Origin: RGIG5612 sp045598285
Lineage (GTDB): Bacteria > Bacillota > Clostridia > Lachnospirales > Lachnospiraceae
Direction: 5' to 3'
DNA: 64,000 nucleotides
NCBI GenBank assembly: GCA_045598285.1
Contig: JAZLLU010000002.1
Coordinates: 1-64,000, forward strand
Shown here: piece after piece, positions 32,460-40,962 of the stretch
Numbering within the stretch: the first letter of the stretch is position 1
Layout: each line of letters starts with the position of its first letter
The notes under the pieces: model-generated
What the model saw: only the letters and a program-made list of their open reading frames with translations
Told to the model about the DNA's origin: nothing
The model's database searches: none
Translations under genes and position numbers: made by a program

Positions 32460-33791
32460 CTACTTCTTATATTTTCTGTGAGCTTTTGTGCCAGTTTCTT
32501 CTGTTATCTCAATTCCGTTTTCCTTATTGAATTGGGCAACTAATCCTGCTTTTGCTGCTAATGAATTTGGATTGACTATTTGCTGCGTATTTGTGTTTGC
32601 CGTTACATCTACATTAGCTTTTTGAGCAAGTGTACTAGGGGCTTGTGACTCTATATTTTTTGTGTTTGTACTAGCTCCTTGTAAAATTGAAGAAGCACTA
32701 GTTCTATCTTTTTGTCTTGCTTTTTTCTTTTCTGCTTTTTCTGCAGCTTTTTTCTTATTTTCTTCAATAAACTCATCCATATTTATCTTGCGGTAACGCT
32801 TGTTGATGATAATCTGTAATACTACCTGGAAGAGTGATGAAAATGCCCAGTAAAGACCAAGTCCTGAGTTAAGTGTCAAACAGATAAATACTGAGAACAG
32901 TGGCATTACAAATCCCATTGAGTTCATTGTTGCTGCTGTTGCATCTTTTTGCTGTGCGCTTTGCTTTGTCTGAGTAAGCTTAAATGATAACCATTGTGCA
33001 AAACCAGCAATTAACGGAAGAATAATTGCAACGATTCCAATTCCGCCACCCTTAATTAAGTTAAGTGGTGACTGGCTTATATCAAAGCCTAAGAATCTGT
33101 TCGCACCAATCATCTGATTATGCAACTGAGATAAAGTACCTGATTGATCTCCCGCTGCGCTAATAAGTTGATTCCACTGTTCATGTGAGAAATTATAAAG
33201 TGTTGTAATCTGGTTTGCTACAGGTGTAACGCTGTCTGCATTACCTAATCCTTTTGATATTGTTTCAAATGCTTGAGGCCCAACGCCCTGTAAAACTTCA
33301 ACAGCCTTCTGAAGAGGTGCTTTTAAGATATTGATGAATGTTGGAAGCTCTCTTAAAGCACCATACATCGCGATCAATATAGGCATTTGGATAAATGTCT
33401 GTAAGCATCCACCTGCTTGAGATACACCGTACTTAGCATAAATTTCTTTAGTCTCGGCTTGCATCTGTTGCATTGAATACTGATCGTTTTTGCCTTTATA
33501 CTTAGCTTGAACTGCTTGAAGTTCTGGTTGCATAATGGCACTAAGCTTTGAAAATTTTTGTTGTTTGATTGTAAGTGGTAATAAAACAAATTTGATGATA
33601 AGTGTGAACACAATAATTACAAGTCCGACATTACCAATTCCGATAAGGTCGAAGAACTTGAATAAGTATTCCATTACAAATCCGAAAACCCAAATGATTT
33701 GCTTAATTACCGGCCAATCGTAACAACCGTTACCTGCTACCGCAGCAGTTTGTGTAGCTGCGCCGCATGCCAATAAAATGTTAGAAATCAA
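32460..33791 (-). CDS. yidC: Membrane protein insertase YidC (SpoIIIJ/OxaA)
   Basis: Inserts proteins into the cytoplasmic membrane. The 443-residue chain has the 60KD_IMP core: a first helix with the conserved substrate-groove region (TLIIKFVLLPLTIKQQKFS with the positive Arg/Lys site), the MQAETKEIYAKYGV cytoplasmic hairpin, GGCLQTFIQMPILIAMYGALRE and the C-terminal paired helices ending INKRYRKI. The outside loop after the second helix is long (about residues 165-245). The C-terminal tail is about 100 residues and basic (KKKAAEKAEKKKARQK), probably ribosome-contacting. LLAC at residues 6-9 resembles a lipobox but the preceding signal is too short to be sure. Confidence 0.94.
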   Translation of the reverse strand: MISNILLACGAATQTAAVAGNGCYDWPVIKQIIWVFGFVMEYLFKFFDLIGIGNVGLVIIVFTLIIKFVLLPLTIKQQKFSKLSAIMQPELQAVQAKYKGKNDQYSMQQMQAETKEIYAKYGVSQAGGCLQTFIQMPILIAMYGALRELPTFINILKAPLQKAVEVLQGVGPQAFETISKGLGNADSVTPVANQITTLYNFSHEQWNQLISAAGDQSGTLSQLHNQMIGANRFLGFDISQSPLNLIKGGGIGIVAIILPLIAGFAQWLSFKLTQTKQSAQQKDATAATMNSMGFVMPLFSVFICLTLNSGLGLYWAFSSLFQVVLQIIINKRYRKINMDEFIEENKKKAAEKAEKKKARQKDRTSASSILQGASTNTKNIESQAPSTLAQKANVDVTANTNTQQIVNPNSLAAKAGLVAQFNKENGIEITEETGTKAHRKYKK

Positions 33792-33804
33792 TTATAGATC
33801 CTCC

Positions 33805-34020
33805 TTATGGTACCGGGTCGTAACCACCCTTGGAGAATGGATTGCATCTTAGGATTCTATAGATAGCCAATCCCAGCCCTTTAAGCGGGCCATACTTCTC
33901 AATCGCCTCGATTGCGTATTGAGAACAAGTAGGGTAATATTTGCAGCGCCCATAGCGCTTCAAGCCCGAAATATTTTTTTGATAAAACTTTATTGGTGCT
34001 ATTAAAATTCTCTTTAACAT
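33805..34020 (-). CDS. yidD: Membrane protein insertion efficiency factor YidD
   Basis: A 71-residue protein with the conserved RILIAPIKFYQKNISGL start, the CKYYPTCSQYAIEAIEKYG motif with its Cys pair and the RCNPFSKGGYDPVP end. It is membrane-associated through an amphipathic helix and aids YidC. It sits between rnpA (two-base gap) and yidC. Confidence 0.95.
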   Translation of the reverse strand: MLKRILIAPIKFYQKNISGLKRYGRCKYYPTCSQYAIEAIEKYGPLKGLGLAIYRILRCNPFSKGGYDPVP

Positions 34021-34022
34021 AT

Positions 34023-34352
34023 CTACACCAATCCTTGCATCTTGAACAAGTTCTCTAATGCCTCGTTCATGTCTTGCTGCTTTTTACCTGCAGCATCACT
34101 CCTTGCAATAACTACAAAATGAAAGCCATCCGGCAATTTATCTTTAAGCGCCACATAGCTTTGTCTTATTAGTCTTGTTGTTCTGTGTCTAACAACGCTA
34201 TTTCCGACTTTTTTACTGACGGATATTCCTAATTTTTTGCTTCCCTCCTGAGGATAAACATAAAGAACGAGCAGCTTGTTAGCCACACTTTTTCCCTTAT
34301 TATAAACTTCTTTAAATTGAGCAGAATTCTTTAGCGAATCTATATTTCTCAA
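34023..34352 (-). CDS. rnpA: Ribonuclease P protein component
   Basis: Protein subunit that helps the RNase P RNA remove tRNA leaders. The 109 residues contain LKNSAQFKEVYNKGKS, the RNR-like KLGISVSKKVGNSVVRHRTTRLIRQSY motif and FVVIARSDAAGK. It follows rpmH after a hairpin and may share its promoter. Confidence 0.95.
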   Translation of the reverse strand: MRNIDSLKNSAQFKEVYNKGKSVANKLLVLYVYPQEGSKKLGISVSKKVGNSVVRHRTTRLIRQSYVALKDKLPDGFHFVVIARSDAAGKKQQDMNEALENLFKMQGLV

Positions 34353-34381
34353 ATTAAAATTCCTTCCTCATGATAAGAAGA

Positions 34382-34409
34382 AAGACCACCTTACTTCTTT
34401 GGTGGTCTT
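34382..34409 (-). terminator. Hairpin between rpmH and rnpA, overlapping the rpmH stop
   Basis: AAGACCACC and GGTGGTCTT enclose a ten-base loop, and TTTCTTCTT follows on the minus strand. The first arm overlaps the rpmH stop codon, so translation of rpmH can influence its folding. It would lower rnpA relative to rpmH. Confidence 0.65.
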
Positions 34410-34545
34410 AAGCTGATAAAACTTTTCTTCCTTTAGCTCTTCTTGCGGCTAAAACTTTTCTTCCGCCAGCAGAACTCATTCTTGCTCTAAAACCATGAAC
34501 CTTTGCATGTGATTTTTTCTTCGGTTGAAAGGTCATCTTACTCAT
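34408..34545 (-). CDS. rpmH: 50S ribosomal protein L34
   Basis: A 45-codon gene reading MSKMTFQPKKKSHAKVHGFR, then ARMSSAGGRKVLAARRAKGR and KVLSA, the complete L34 sequence with an N-terminal extension of two residues. AAGGAGGTGG ten bases upstream of the ATG is an excellent ribosome site. It heads the minus-strand origin cluster behind a near-consensus promoter. Confidence 0.97.
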   Translation of the reverse strand: MSKMTFQPKKKSHAKVHGFRARMSSAGGRKVLAARRAKGRKVLSA

Positions 34546-34587
34546 AAGGCTACCACCTCCTTGTTTTCTAGAAAAATAGCACAAATA

Positions 34588-34616
34588 ATTATATGTGTGG
34601 ACACCTTTTTAGTCAA
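34588..34616 (-). promoter_or_regulatory. Promoter of rpmH-rnpA
   Basis: TTGACT (34611-34616) and TATAAT (34588-34593) on the minus strand are 17 bases apart, 43 bases before rpmH. Confidence 0.85.
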
Positions 34617-34633
34617 GCATTTTTTTATCTTTT

Positions 34634-34642
34634 TTATCCACA
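34634..34642 (+). promoter_or_regulatory. DnaA box
   Basis: A perfect TTATCCACA. A weaker inverted match (TTGTGGATT) lies at 34695-34703. The 34546-34975 gap holds the divergent rpmH and dnaA promoters and these boxes. Confidence 0.8.
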
Positions 34643-34833
34643 ATCACCATTTTTGTATAATTTTTGACAATCTATCTTTTTTTTATCAAAAAATTGTGGA
34701 TTTCTTTGTTTATTTTCATGTTTCGCAAAACTTACTTTCCTTTATTCCCTAGTAGATCTTGCTATATTTTTCTTTTCCACTAATTGTTCATAACATGTAG
34801 TTAACTCACATTTTAAAGTGTGAAATTCACAAT

Positions 34834-34853
34834 TTATCCACCGGTTATCCACA
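34834..34853 (+). promoter_or_regulatory. Pair of DnaA boxes upstream of dnaA
   Basis: TTATCCACC (34834-34842) and the perfect TTATCCACA (34845-34853) are 11 bases apart, one helix turn, in the same orientation. They lie just upstream of the dnaA -35 box and are probably both origin and autoregulatory sites. Confidence 0.88.
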
Positions 34854-34884
34854 AAATTTTGGGTATTACTTTTCGCCTTTTTTA

Positions 34885-34913
34885 TTGAAAACTTTCCTTA
34901 TATATATTATCAT
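34885..34913 (+). promoter_or_regulatory. Promoter of dnaA
   Basis: TTGAAA (34885-34890) and TATCAT (34908-34913) are 17 bases apart in an AT-rich block. Confidence 0.6.
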
Positions 34914-34975
34914 ATATATATAGTTTTTAGGCGGCGATTTTTACCGCTTTTATTCTTGTAAATAGGAGTATTTTT

Positions 34976-36337
34976 ATGCTAGAAACCATTAAAGAAAAAT
35001 GGCCTGAAATTTTAAACCATTTAAAACAAGAACACGACATATCTGATGTATCTTTTAACACATGGCTCCTTCCTTTAGAAGTTGCAGCCTTAGAAAATGA
35101 TACCATAATTATAGTTGTTCCAGAAGAAACTATTGGCCTTCAATACATAAAAAAGAAATATTATCTTCCTTTAAAAGTTTGTGTTGAAGAAGTAATTGGT
35201 TCATCTTTTGAGATTGAATTTGTTCTTCCAGATCAACTAAAAAATATTGCTAACATAGCTCCAGCGGAACCTGAACAGCTACCTGATATTTATGAAAAAG
35301 CAGGATTAAATCCTAAGTATACTTTTTCTACTTTCGTTGTTGGTGATAATAACAACTTAGCTCATGCTGCTGGTTTGGCGGTTGCTGAATCTCCTGGAGA
35401 AATTTACAATCCCTTATTTATCTATGGCGGTGTTGGTTTAGGTAAAACTCATCTTATGCAATCAATTGCCCATTTTATTTTACAAAGAAATCCTAACCTT
35501 AAGGTTCTATATGTTACTAGTGAAACTTTTACTAATGAAATTATTGAGGCAATTCGTAAAGGTAATGAAAACCCTAATGCTAACGTTTTATTTAGGGAAA
35601 AATATAGAAATGTTGATGTTCTTTTAATTGATGATATTCAATTTATTAGTGGAAAAGAGAGTACTCAAGAAGAGTTTTATCATACATTCACTGATTTATA
35701 TGAACATAAAAAACAAATTATTATTTCTTCAGATAAACCTCCAAAAGAAATTAATAATCTTGAGGAAAGACTTTGTTCACGTTTTCTTTGGGGACTTCCT
35801 GTTGATATTCAATCCCCTAAATATGAAACACGTGTAGCTATTTTGAAGAAAAAAATAGAATTAGAAGGCACAACTAATATTCCTGATGAAGTTGTTAACT
35901 ACATTGCTAAAAATGTAAGTTCTAATATTCGTGAACTTGAAGGTGCTCTTACTAAAATTGTTGCTTATTCAAAACTTTCATCTTCAGAAATAACTTTAGA
36001 ATTTGCAGAAAATGTTCTTCATGACTTATTTAATGAGGCTCAAAAAGAAATAACTCCTGAAATGATTATTAAAATTGTTGCAGAACATTTTAATGTTTCT
36101 GTTAATGATATTGTTTCTAAAAAGAAGAGCCAGGATATTGTTTATCCTAGACAAATTATTATGTATCTTTGCCGTACACTTACAGATGTTGCCCTTACAC
36201 TTATTGGAAAACGTCTTGGCGGTAGAGATCATACAACTATTATTCATGGATATGAAAAAATTCAACATGAAATTGATATAAATGAAAAAGTTCGTGCTGA
36301 TGTTGAAATATTAAAGAAAAAAATTATACCTTCATAA
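34976..36337 (+). CDS. dnaA: Chromosomal replication initiator protein DnaA
   Basis: AAA+ initiator that binds TTATCCACA boxes and opens the origin. The 453 residues include domain I (residues 1-85 with the FNTWLLPL helix), a short domain II, domain III with Walker A GGVGLGKTH at 151-159 and Walker B LLIDDIQF near 216, and domain IV with the recognition segment GGRDHTTIIHGYEKI. Domain II is short, giving a length at the low end. AATAGGAG precedes the ATG. Confidence 0.98.
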   Translation: MLETIKEKWPEILNHLKQEHDISDVSFNTWLLPLEVAALENDTIIIVVPEETIGLQYIKKKYYLPLKVCVEEVIGSSFEIEFVLPDQLKNIANIAPAEPEQLPDIYEKAGLNPKYTFSTFVVGDNNNLAHAAGLAVAESPGEIYNPLFIYGGVGLGKTHLMQSIAHFILQRNPNLKVLYVTSETFTNEIIEAIRKGNENPNANVLFREKYRNVDVLLIDDIQFISGKESTQEEFYHTFTDLYEHKKQIIISSDKPPKEINNLEERLCSRFLWGLPVDIQSPKYETRVAILKKKIELEGTTNIPDEVVNYIAKNVSSNIRELEGALTKIVAYSKLSSSEITLEFAENVLHDLFNEAQKEITPEMIIKIVAEHFNVSVNDIVSKKKSQDIVYPRQIIMYLCRTLTDVALTLIGKRLGGRDHTTIIHGYEKIQHEIDINEKVRADVEILKKKIIPS

Positions 36338-36596
36338 ATACACATTTTATAAACATTAATGTATTTTTTTGGTTAATTTCTTGTTAATTTATTGTTTTTT
36401 TATTTTTATAAATATTAAAATTTTTAGTTATTCACAAATTATTAGACTTTGGTAAACAATATTATTAACAATAAACTTTCTTTTATTTTTAAGGCTTTAA
36501 CCCTTATTTTCACAAATCAACAAAGCCTACTATTACTACTAAAATTATATATATTTATATATTAACTTTTTTTATCAAGAAGGGAGATTTACACAA
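36338..36596. other. Putative oriC unwinding region between dnaA and dnaN
   Basis: This 259-base AT-rich gap has a near-consensus DnaA box TTATTCACA (36428-36436) and, at 36527-36540, CTACTATTACTACT, followed by an ATATAT run. Read from the other strand these are TAG/TAA triplets in series, the DnaA-trio pattern described for Bacillus subtilis at the same place. Together with the boxes upstream of dnaA this gives the bipartite origin known in Firmicutes. AAGGGAG near its end is the dnaN ribosome site. Confidence 0.7.
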
Positions 36597-37697
36597 ATGA
36601 AAATAACCTGTTCAAAAGCAGATTTATTAAATGGTATTAATATTGCTTTAAGAGCTGTACCTGGAAAGAGTTCACTTCCAATTTTAGAATGTTTCTTAAT
36701 AGAAGCTAATGATCAAATAAAAATAACAACAAATGATAATGACATGGGAATAGAAACGGTCATTGATGGAAAAGTAGAACAAATTGGAAAAATTGCTATT
36801 AATGCAAGAGTATTAAGTGATATTGTTAGAAAACTTCCAGAAAATAATGTCTTAATAGAAACAAATTCTAATTTTAAGGTAAGAATTAAATGTGAAGATG
36901 CGGAATTTACTATTAACGGAAATAATTTTATAGAATTTCCAGAACTTCCAGAAACATCACAGGAAAATAAAATTACAATTTCACAATTCACATTAAAAGA
37001 ATTAATTAAACAAACAATATTTTCAATTTCAATAAATGATGCTAATGCAATTATGCGTGGTGAACTTTTTGATATTGAAAAAGATAATATAAAAATTGTT
37101 TCTTTAGATAGTCATAGAATTTCTATAAGAAATGAAAAACTTCCATTTGCCTATAATAAATTTAAAGCAATTATTCCAGGAAAAACACTTATAGAAATTA
37201 GTAGAATTTTAACAGGTGAAAGTGGAGAAGTTGTTGATATTACATTTGATAAAAAATTCGTTAAATTTAGTTTTGATAAAACAAATGTTATTTCAAGATT
37301 AATTGAAGGTGAATATTTTAATGTTGAACAAATGATTTCTTCAGATTATGAATCAGTTGTTAGATTAAATAAAAATGAATTTATTAATGTAATAGAAAGA
37401 GCTGTAACTTTAACTCGAGAAGGTGAGAAAAAACCAATTATTTTAGAAATAAGAGATGGAGAAATGAATATAGAAATATCTTCTTCGCTTGGTTCTATGA
37501 ATGATCACATTTACATAAATAAAGAAGGTAAAGATGTAACTATTGGATTTAATCCAAGATTCTTCTTAGATGTTATGAAGGTAATAGATGATGAAGAAAT
37601 TAGTATTTATTTTGTAAATGCTAATGCTCCATGTTTAATAAAAGATAAAGAAGGTAATTATTTATATATTTTATTACCTGTTAATATTAATAGATAA
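36597..37697 (+). CDS. dnaN: DNA polymerase III beta subunit (sliding clamp)
   Basis: The 366-residue clamp has the three-fold DnaN architecture: KITCSKADLLNGINIALRAVPGKSSLPILE at the start, IIPGKTLIEISRIL in the middle domain and the terminal pocket strand YLYILLPVN. A dimer encircles DNA and tethers polymerases. Its TAA overlaps the next ATG as TAATG. Codon use is more AT-biased than in genes beyond gyrB. Confidence 0.97.
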   Translation: MKITCSKADLLNGINIALRAVPGKSSLPILECFLIEANDQIKITTNDNDMGIETVIDGKVEQIGKIAINARVLSDIVRKLPENNVLIETNSNFKVRIKCEDAEFTINGNNFIEFPELPETSQENKITISQFTLKELIKQTIFSISINDANAIMRGELFDIEKDNIKIVSLDSHRISIRNEKLPFAYNKFKAIIPGKTLIEISRILTGESGEVVDITFDKKFVKFSFDKTNVISRLIEGEYFNVEQMISSDYESVVRLNKNEFINVIERAVTLTREGEKKPIILEIRDGEMNIEISSSLGSMNDHIYINKEGKDVTIGFNPRFFLDVMKVIDDEEISIYFVNANAPCLIKDKEGNYLYILLPVNINR

Positions 37698-37906
37698 TGG
37701 AAAAAATAATTTTAAGAGACGAATATATAAAACTTGGACAAGCACTAAAGGCTGCTGGATTAGTAAGTAGTGGTGTTGAAGCAAAAATTTTTATTGAAGA
37801 AGGAAAAGTTTATGTAAATGGAAAAGTTGAATATAGGCGTGGAAAAAAATTAAGAGAAGGAGATTTGGTTGAATTTAATAATAACACGGTAGAAGTATGC
37901 AAATAA
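37697..37906 (+). CDS. rlbA: S4-domain ribosome-associated protein (RlbA/YaaA)
   Basis: A 69-residue S4 RNA-binding domain: YIKLGQALKAAGLVSSGVEAK, then KVYVNGKVEYRRGKKLREGDLVEF. The gene between dnaN and recF is a fixed feature of Firmicutes origins. It starts in the dnaN stop codon and overlaps recF by ten bases, so all three are coupled. Its known role is ribosome assembly association; details are limited. Confidence 0.93.
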   Translation: MEKIILRDEYIKLGQALKAAGLVSSGVEAKIFIEEGKVYVNGKVEYRRGKKLREGDLVEFNNNTVEVCK

Positions 37907-38991
37907 AATCCTTAGAGCTTAAAAATTATAGAAATTATGAAGGTCTTTCAATAGATTTTGAAAAAGGCGTAAATATTATTTATGGTGAAAATGCTCAGGG
38001 AAAAACAAATATATTAGAAAGTATTTATATGTGTGGGCTTGGAAAAAGTCACAGACATAATAAAGAAAATGAGCTAATTAAAATTAATGAGACAGAAGCG
38101 CATATAAAAGGTGAATTTATTAAAGATGATATTCCTGAAAGAATAGATATTCATATTAAAAAAAATAAAAATAAGGGAATAGCAATAAACCAAATTCCAA
38201 TTAGAAGATTAAGTGAATTATACGGAAAAGTTAGCACAGTAATTTTTTCACCAGAAGATTTAGAAATAATTAAGCAAGGGCCATTTATTAGAAGAAGTTT
38301 TATTAATCAAGAACTTTGTCAAATTGATCCGATATATGTAGATGACCTAATTAATTATTCAAAAATATTAAAGCAAAGACACGAGTTATTTAAGAAAGTT
38401 GAAAAAAATCCAGATAAGAAAGAAGAACTTTTTGAAACTTTAGATATTTGGGATTTACAACTTGTAAATTATGGAAAAAAAATAATTGAAAGACGTCGAA
38501 AATTTTTAGACGAACTTAATGAAATGATTTTTGACATCCATTACGAAATTACTGATGGTAAAGAAAAAATAAAATTAGTATATGAACCGTCAGTAGATGA
38601 AGAAAATTTTTACGAAGAATTATTAAAGGCAAGGAAGCAAGATGAAATTTATAAAAACACTTCTGTTGGGCCACACAGAGATGATTTTTCGTTTTATGAA
38701 GATAAGAAAAACTTAAAGTTTTATGGAAGTCAAGGACAACAAAGAACTTGCGTACTTTCCTTAAAACTTGCAGAGATAAAAATTATTGAGCTAATTAAAA
38801 ATGAAAAACCAATTTTACTTTTAGATGATGTTTTATCTGAACTTGATAGAAATAGACAACAAAAACTTCTTAAAAGTATAGGTGATACTCAAACAATTAT
38901 TACATGTACTGGCGTTGATGAATTTGTTGAAAATGAAATTAAAACGGCAAAGAAGTTTTATATAAAAGATGCAAAAGTTTTAGAAAAATAA
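37897..38991 (+). CDS. recF: DNA replication and repair protein RecF
   Basis: SMC-like ATPase that helps load RecA at gaps. The 364 residues have Walker A GENAQGKTN at 30-38, the signature region GPHRDDFSFY and SQGQQRTCVLSLKLAE, and Walker B ILLLDDVLSELD. Length is typical. It begins within rlbA and precedes gyrB by 12 bases. Confidence 0.96.
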   Translation: MQIKSLELKNYRNYEGLSIDFEKGVNIIYGENAQGKTNILESIYMCGLGKSHRHNKENELIKINETEAHIKGEFIKDDIPERIDIHIKKNKNKGIAINQIPIRRLSELYGKVSTVIFSPEDLEIIKQGPFIRRSFINQELCQIDPIYVDDLINYSKILKQRHELFKKVEKNPDKKEELFETLDIWDLQLVNYGKKIIERRRKFLDELNEMIFDIHYEITDGKEKIKLVYEPSVDEENFYEELLKARKQDEIYKNTSVGPHRDDFSFYEDKKNLKFYGSQGQQRTCVLSLKLAEIKIIELIKNEKPILLLDDVLSELDRNRQQKLLKSIGDTQTIITCTGVDEFVENEIKTAKKFYIKDAKVLEK

Positions 38992-39003
38992 AAAGGATAA
39001 AAA

Positions 39004-40950
39004 ATGGCTGAAGAAAAAAATTTACAAGACACACAAGTAACTAATGAATATGGCGCTGATAACATTCAGGTTCTAGAAGGGCTTGAGGCTGTTAGAAAAA
39101 GACCTGGTATGTATATTGGCAGTATATCTTCTAGGGGTCTTCATCACCTTGTTTATGAAATTGTAGACAATGCTGTTGATGAAGCTTTGGCAGGATATTG
39201 TAAAGACATTATAGTTACAATTAATAAAGATAATTCTATAACCGTTGAAGATAATGGCCGTGGAATTCCTACAGGAATAAATTCTAAAGAAGGCGTATCG
39301 GCAGTTGAACTTGTATTTACTAAGTTACATGCAGGTGGAAAATTCGGTGGTGGCGGATATAAAGTATCTGGCGGACTTCACGGTGTGGGTGCGAGCGTTG
39401 TTAATGCTCTTTCTGAACACTTAGAAGTTACTATCTACAGAGAAGGAAAAATTCACCATCAAGAATATTCCAGAGGACATGCTAAAGGAAAACTTCAAAT
39501 ATTAGGAGACTGTCCGGAAGAAAAGACAGGAACAACAGTAACATTTTTACCAGATAGAGAAATTTTTGAAGAAACAGTTTACGACTATAGAATTCTTCAA
39601 CAAAGACTTAGAGAAATGGCCTTTCTTACAAAAGGACTTCGTATAGTTTTAAAAGATATTCGTGATGGAAAAGAACAAGAAAAGACTTTCCATTACGAAG
39701 GTGGAATAAAAGAGTTTGTTGCTTATATTAATAAGTCAAACACGCCGTTATATGAAGACATTCTTTATTTTGAAGGCAGTAAAAATAATGTTGCCGTTGA
39801 AGTTGCTATGCAACATAACGATGGTTATAACGAAGGAATTTATACATTCGTTAATAATATCAATACACCTGAAGGTGGTACACACTTAGAAGGATTAAAG
39901 CGAGCGCTTACTAGAATATTTAATGACTATGCTAGAAAAAATAAAATCTTAAAAGAAAAAGAAGAAAATCTTTCTGGCGAAGATATTCGTGAAGGTTTAA
40001 GCGCAATCGTATCTGTAAAAGTTGAAGATCCTCAATTCGAGGGTCAGACAAAGCAAAAATTAGGTAATAGCGAGGCGCGTGCAGCGGTTGAAGCTGTTGT
40101 TAGTGAACAACTTACTTATTACTTAGAGCAAAATCCTTCTATTGCAAAGATGATTTGTGAAAAGAGTTTGCTTGCACAACGTGCTAGAGATGCTGCTAGA
40201 AAAGCTAGAGAAGCCACAAGAAAATCTCCACTTGCCGGAGGCGCACTTCCAGGAAAACTTACAGACTGCTCAGATAAGAATCCTGAAAATTGCGAAATTT
40301 TCATAGTCGAAGGTGATTCTGCCGGTGGCAGTGCTAAGAAAGCTAGAATTAGAAAGACGCAGGCGGTACTTCCGTTAAGAGGAAAAATCTTAAACGTTGA
40401 AAAAGCCAGAGTTGATAGAATTTTAGGAAATGCAGAAATTAGGACGATGATTACCGCATTCGGCACAGGCATAAAAGATGATTTTGATATTACAAAACTT
40501 CGTTACAACAAAATTATTATTATGACGGATGCCGATGTTGACGGTGCTCATATAGCAACATTGCTTTTGACATTTTTCTATAGATTTATGCCGGAGCTTA
40601 TTAAACAAGGACATGTTTACCTTGCTAAGCCGCCGCTATATCAAGTTACCAGAAATAAAAAGCAATATTATGCTTATTCAGATGCTGAATTAAATAAAAT
40701 CATGGAAGAGATTGGCAGAGACAATCAAAACAAAGTTCAGCGTTATAAAGGTCTTGGCGAGATGGATGCTAGCCAGCTTTGGGAAACAACAATGGACCCT
40801 GAGCGCAGAATTCTTTCCAAGGTTATGATAGATGAGGAAAATCCTCAGGACTTGGATGTAACTTTTACTACTCTTATGGGCGATGAAGTTGAACCAAGAC
40901 GTGAATTTATTGAAACAAATGCTAAATACGCAACAAACATAGACATTTAA
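39004..40950 (+). CDS. gyrB: DNA gyrase subunit B
   Basis: ATPase subunit of gyrase. The 648 residues include the GHKL ATPase (EIVDNAVDEAL, DNGRGIP, GGLHGVGASVVNALS), the transducer domain with its catalytic Lys loop QTKQKLGN, and the TOPRIM core with EGDSAGGSAKKAR and DADVDGAHI metal ligands. The Gram-positive short form lacks the large enterobacterial insertion. AAAGGATAAAA precedes the ATG. Confidence 0.98.
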   Translation: MAEEKNLQDTQVTNEYGADNIQVLEGLEAVRKRPGMYIGSISSRGLHHLVYEIVDNAVDEALAGYCKDIIVTINKDNSITVEDNGRGIPTGINSKEGVSAVELVFTKLHAGGKFGGGGYKVSGGLHGVGASVVNALSEHLEVTIYREGKIHHQEYSRGHAKGKLQILGDCPEEKTGTTVTFLPDREIFEETVYDYRILQQRLREMAFLTKGLRIVLKDIRDGKEQEKTFHYEGGIKEFVAYINKSNTPLYEDILYFEGSKNNVAVEVAMQHNDGYNEGIYTFVNNINTPEGGTHLEGLKRALTRIFNDYARKNKILKEKEENLSGEDIREGLSAIVSVKVEDPQFEGQTKQKLGNSEARAAVEAVVSEQLTYYLEQNPSIAKMICEKSLLAQRARDAARKAREATRKSPLAGGALPGKLTDCSDKNPENCEIFIVEGDSAGGSAKKARIRKTQAVLPLRGKILNVEKARVDRILGNAEIRTMITAFGTGIKDDFDITKLRYNKIIIMTDADVDGAHIATLLLTFFYRFMPELIKQGHVYLAKPPLYQVTRNKKQYYAYSDAELNKIMEEIGRDNQNKVQRYKGLGEMDASQLWETTMDPERRILSKVMIDEENPQDLDVTFTTLMGDEVEPRREFIETNAKYATNIDI

Positions 40951-40962
40951 GGAAGGTTATAA

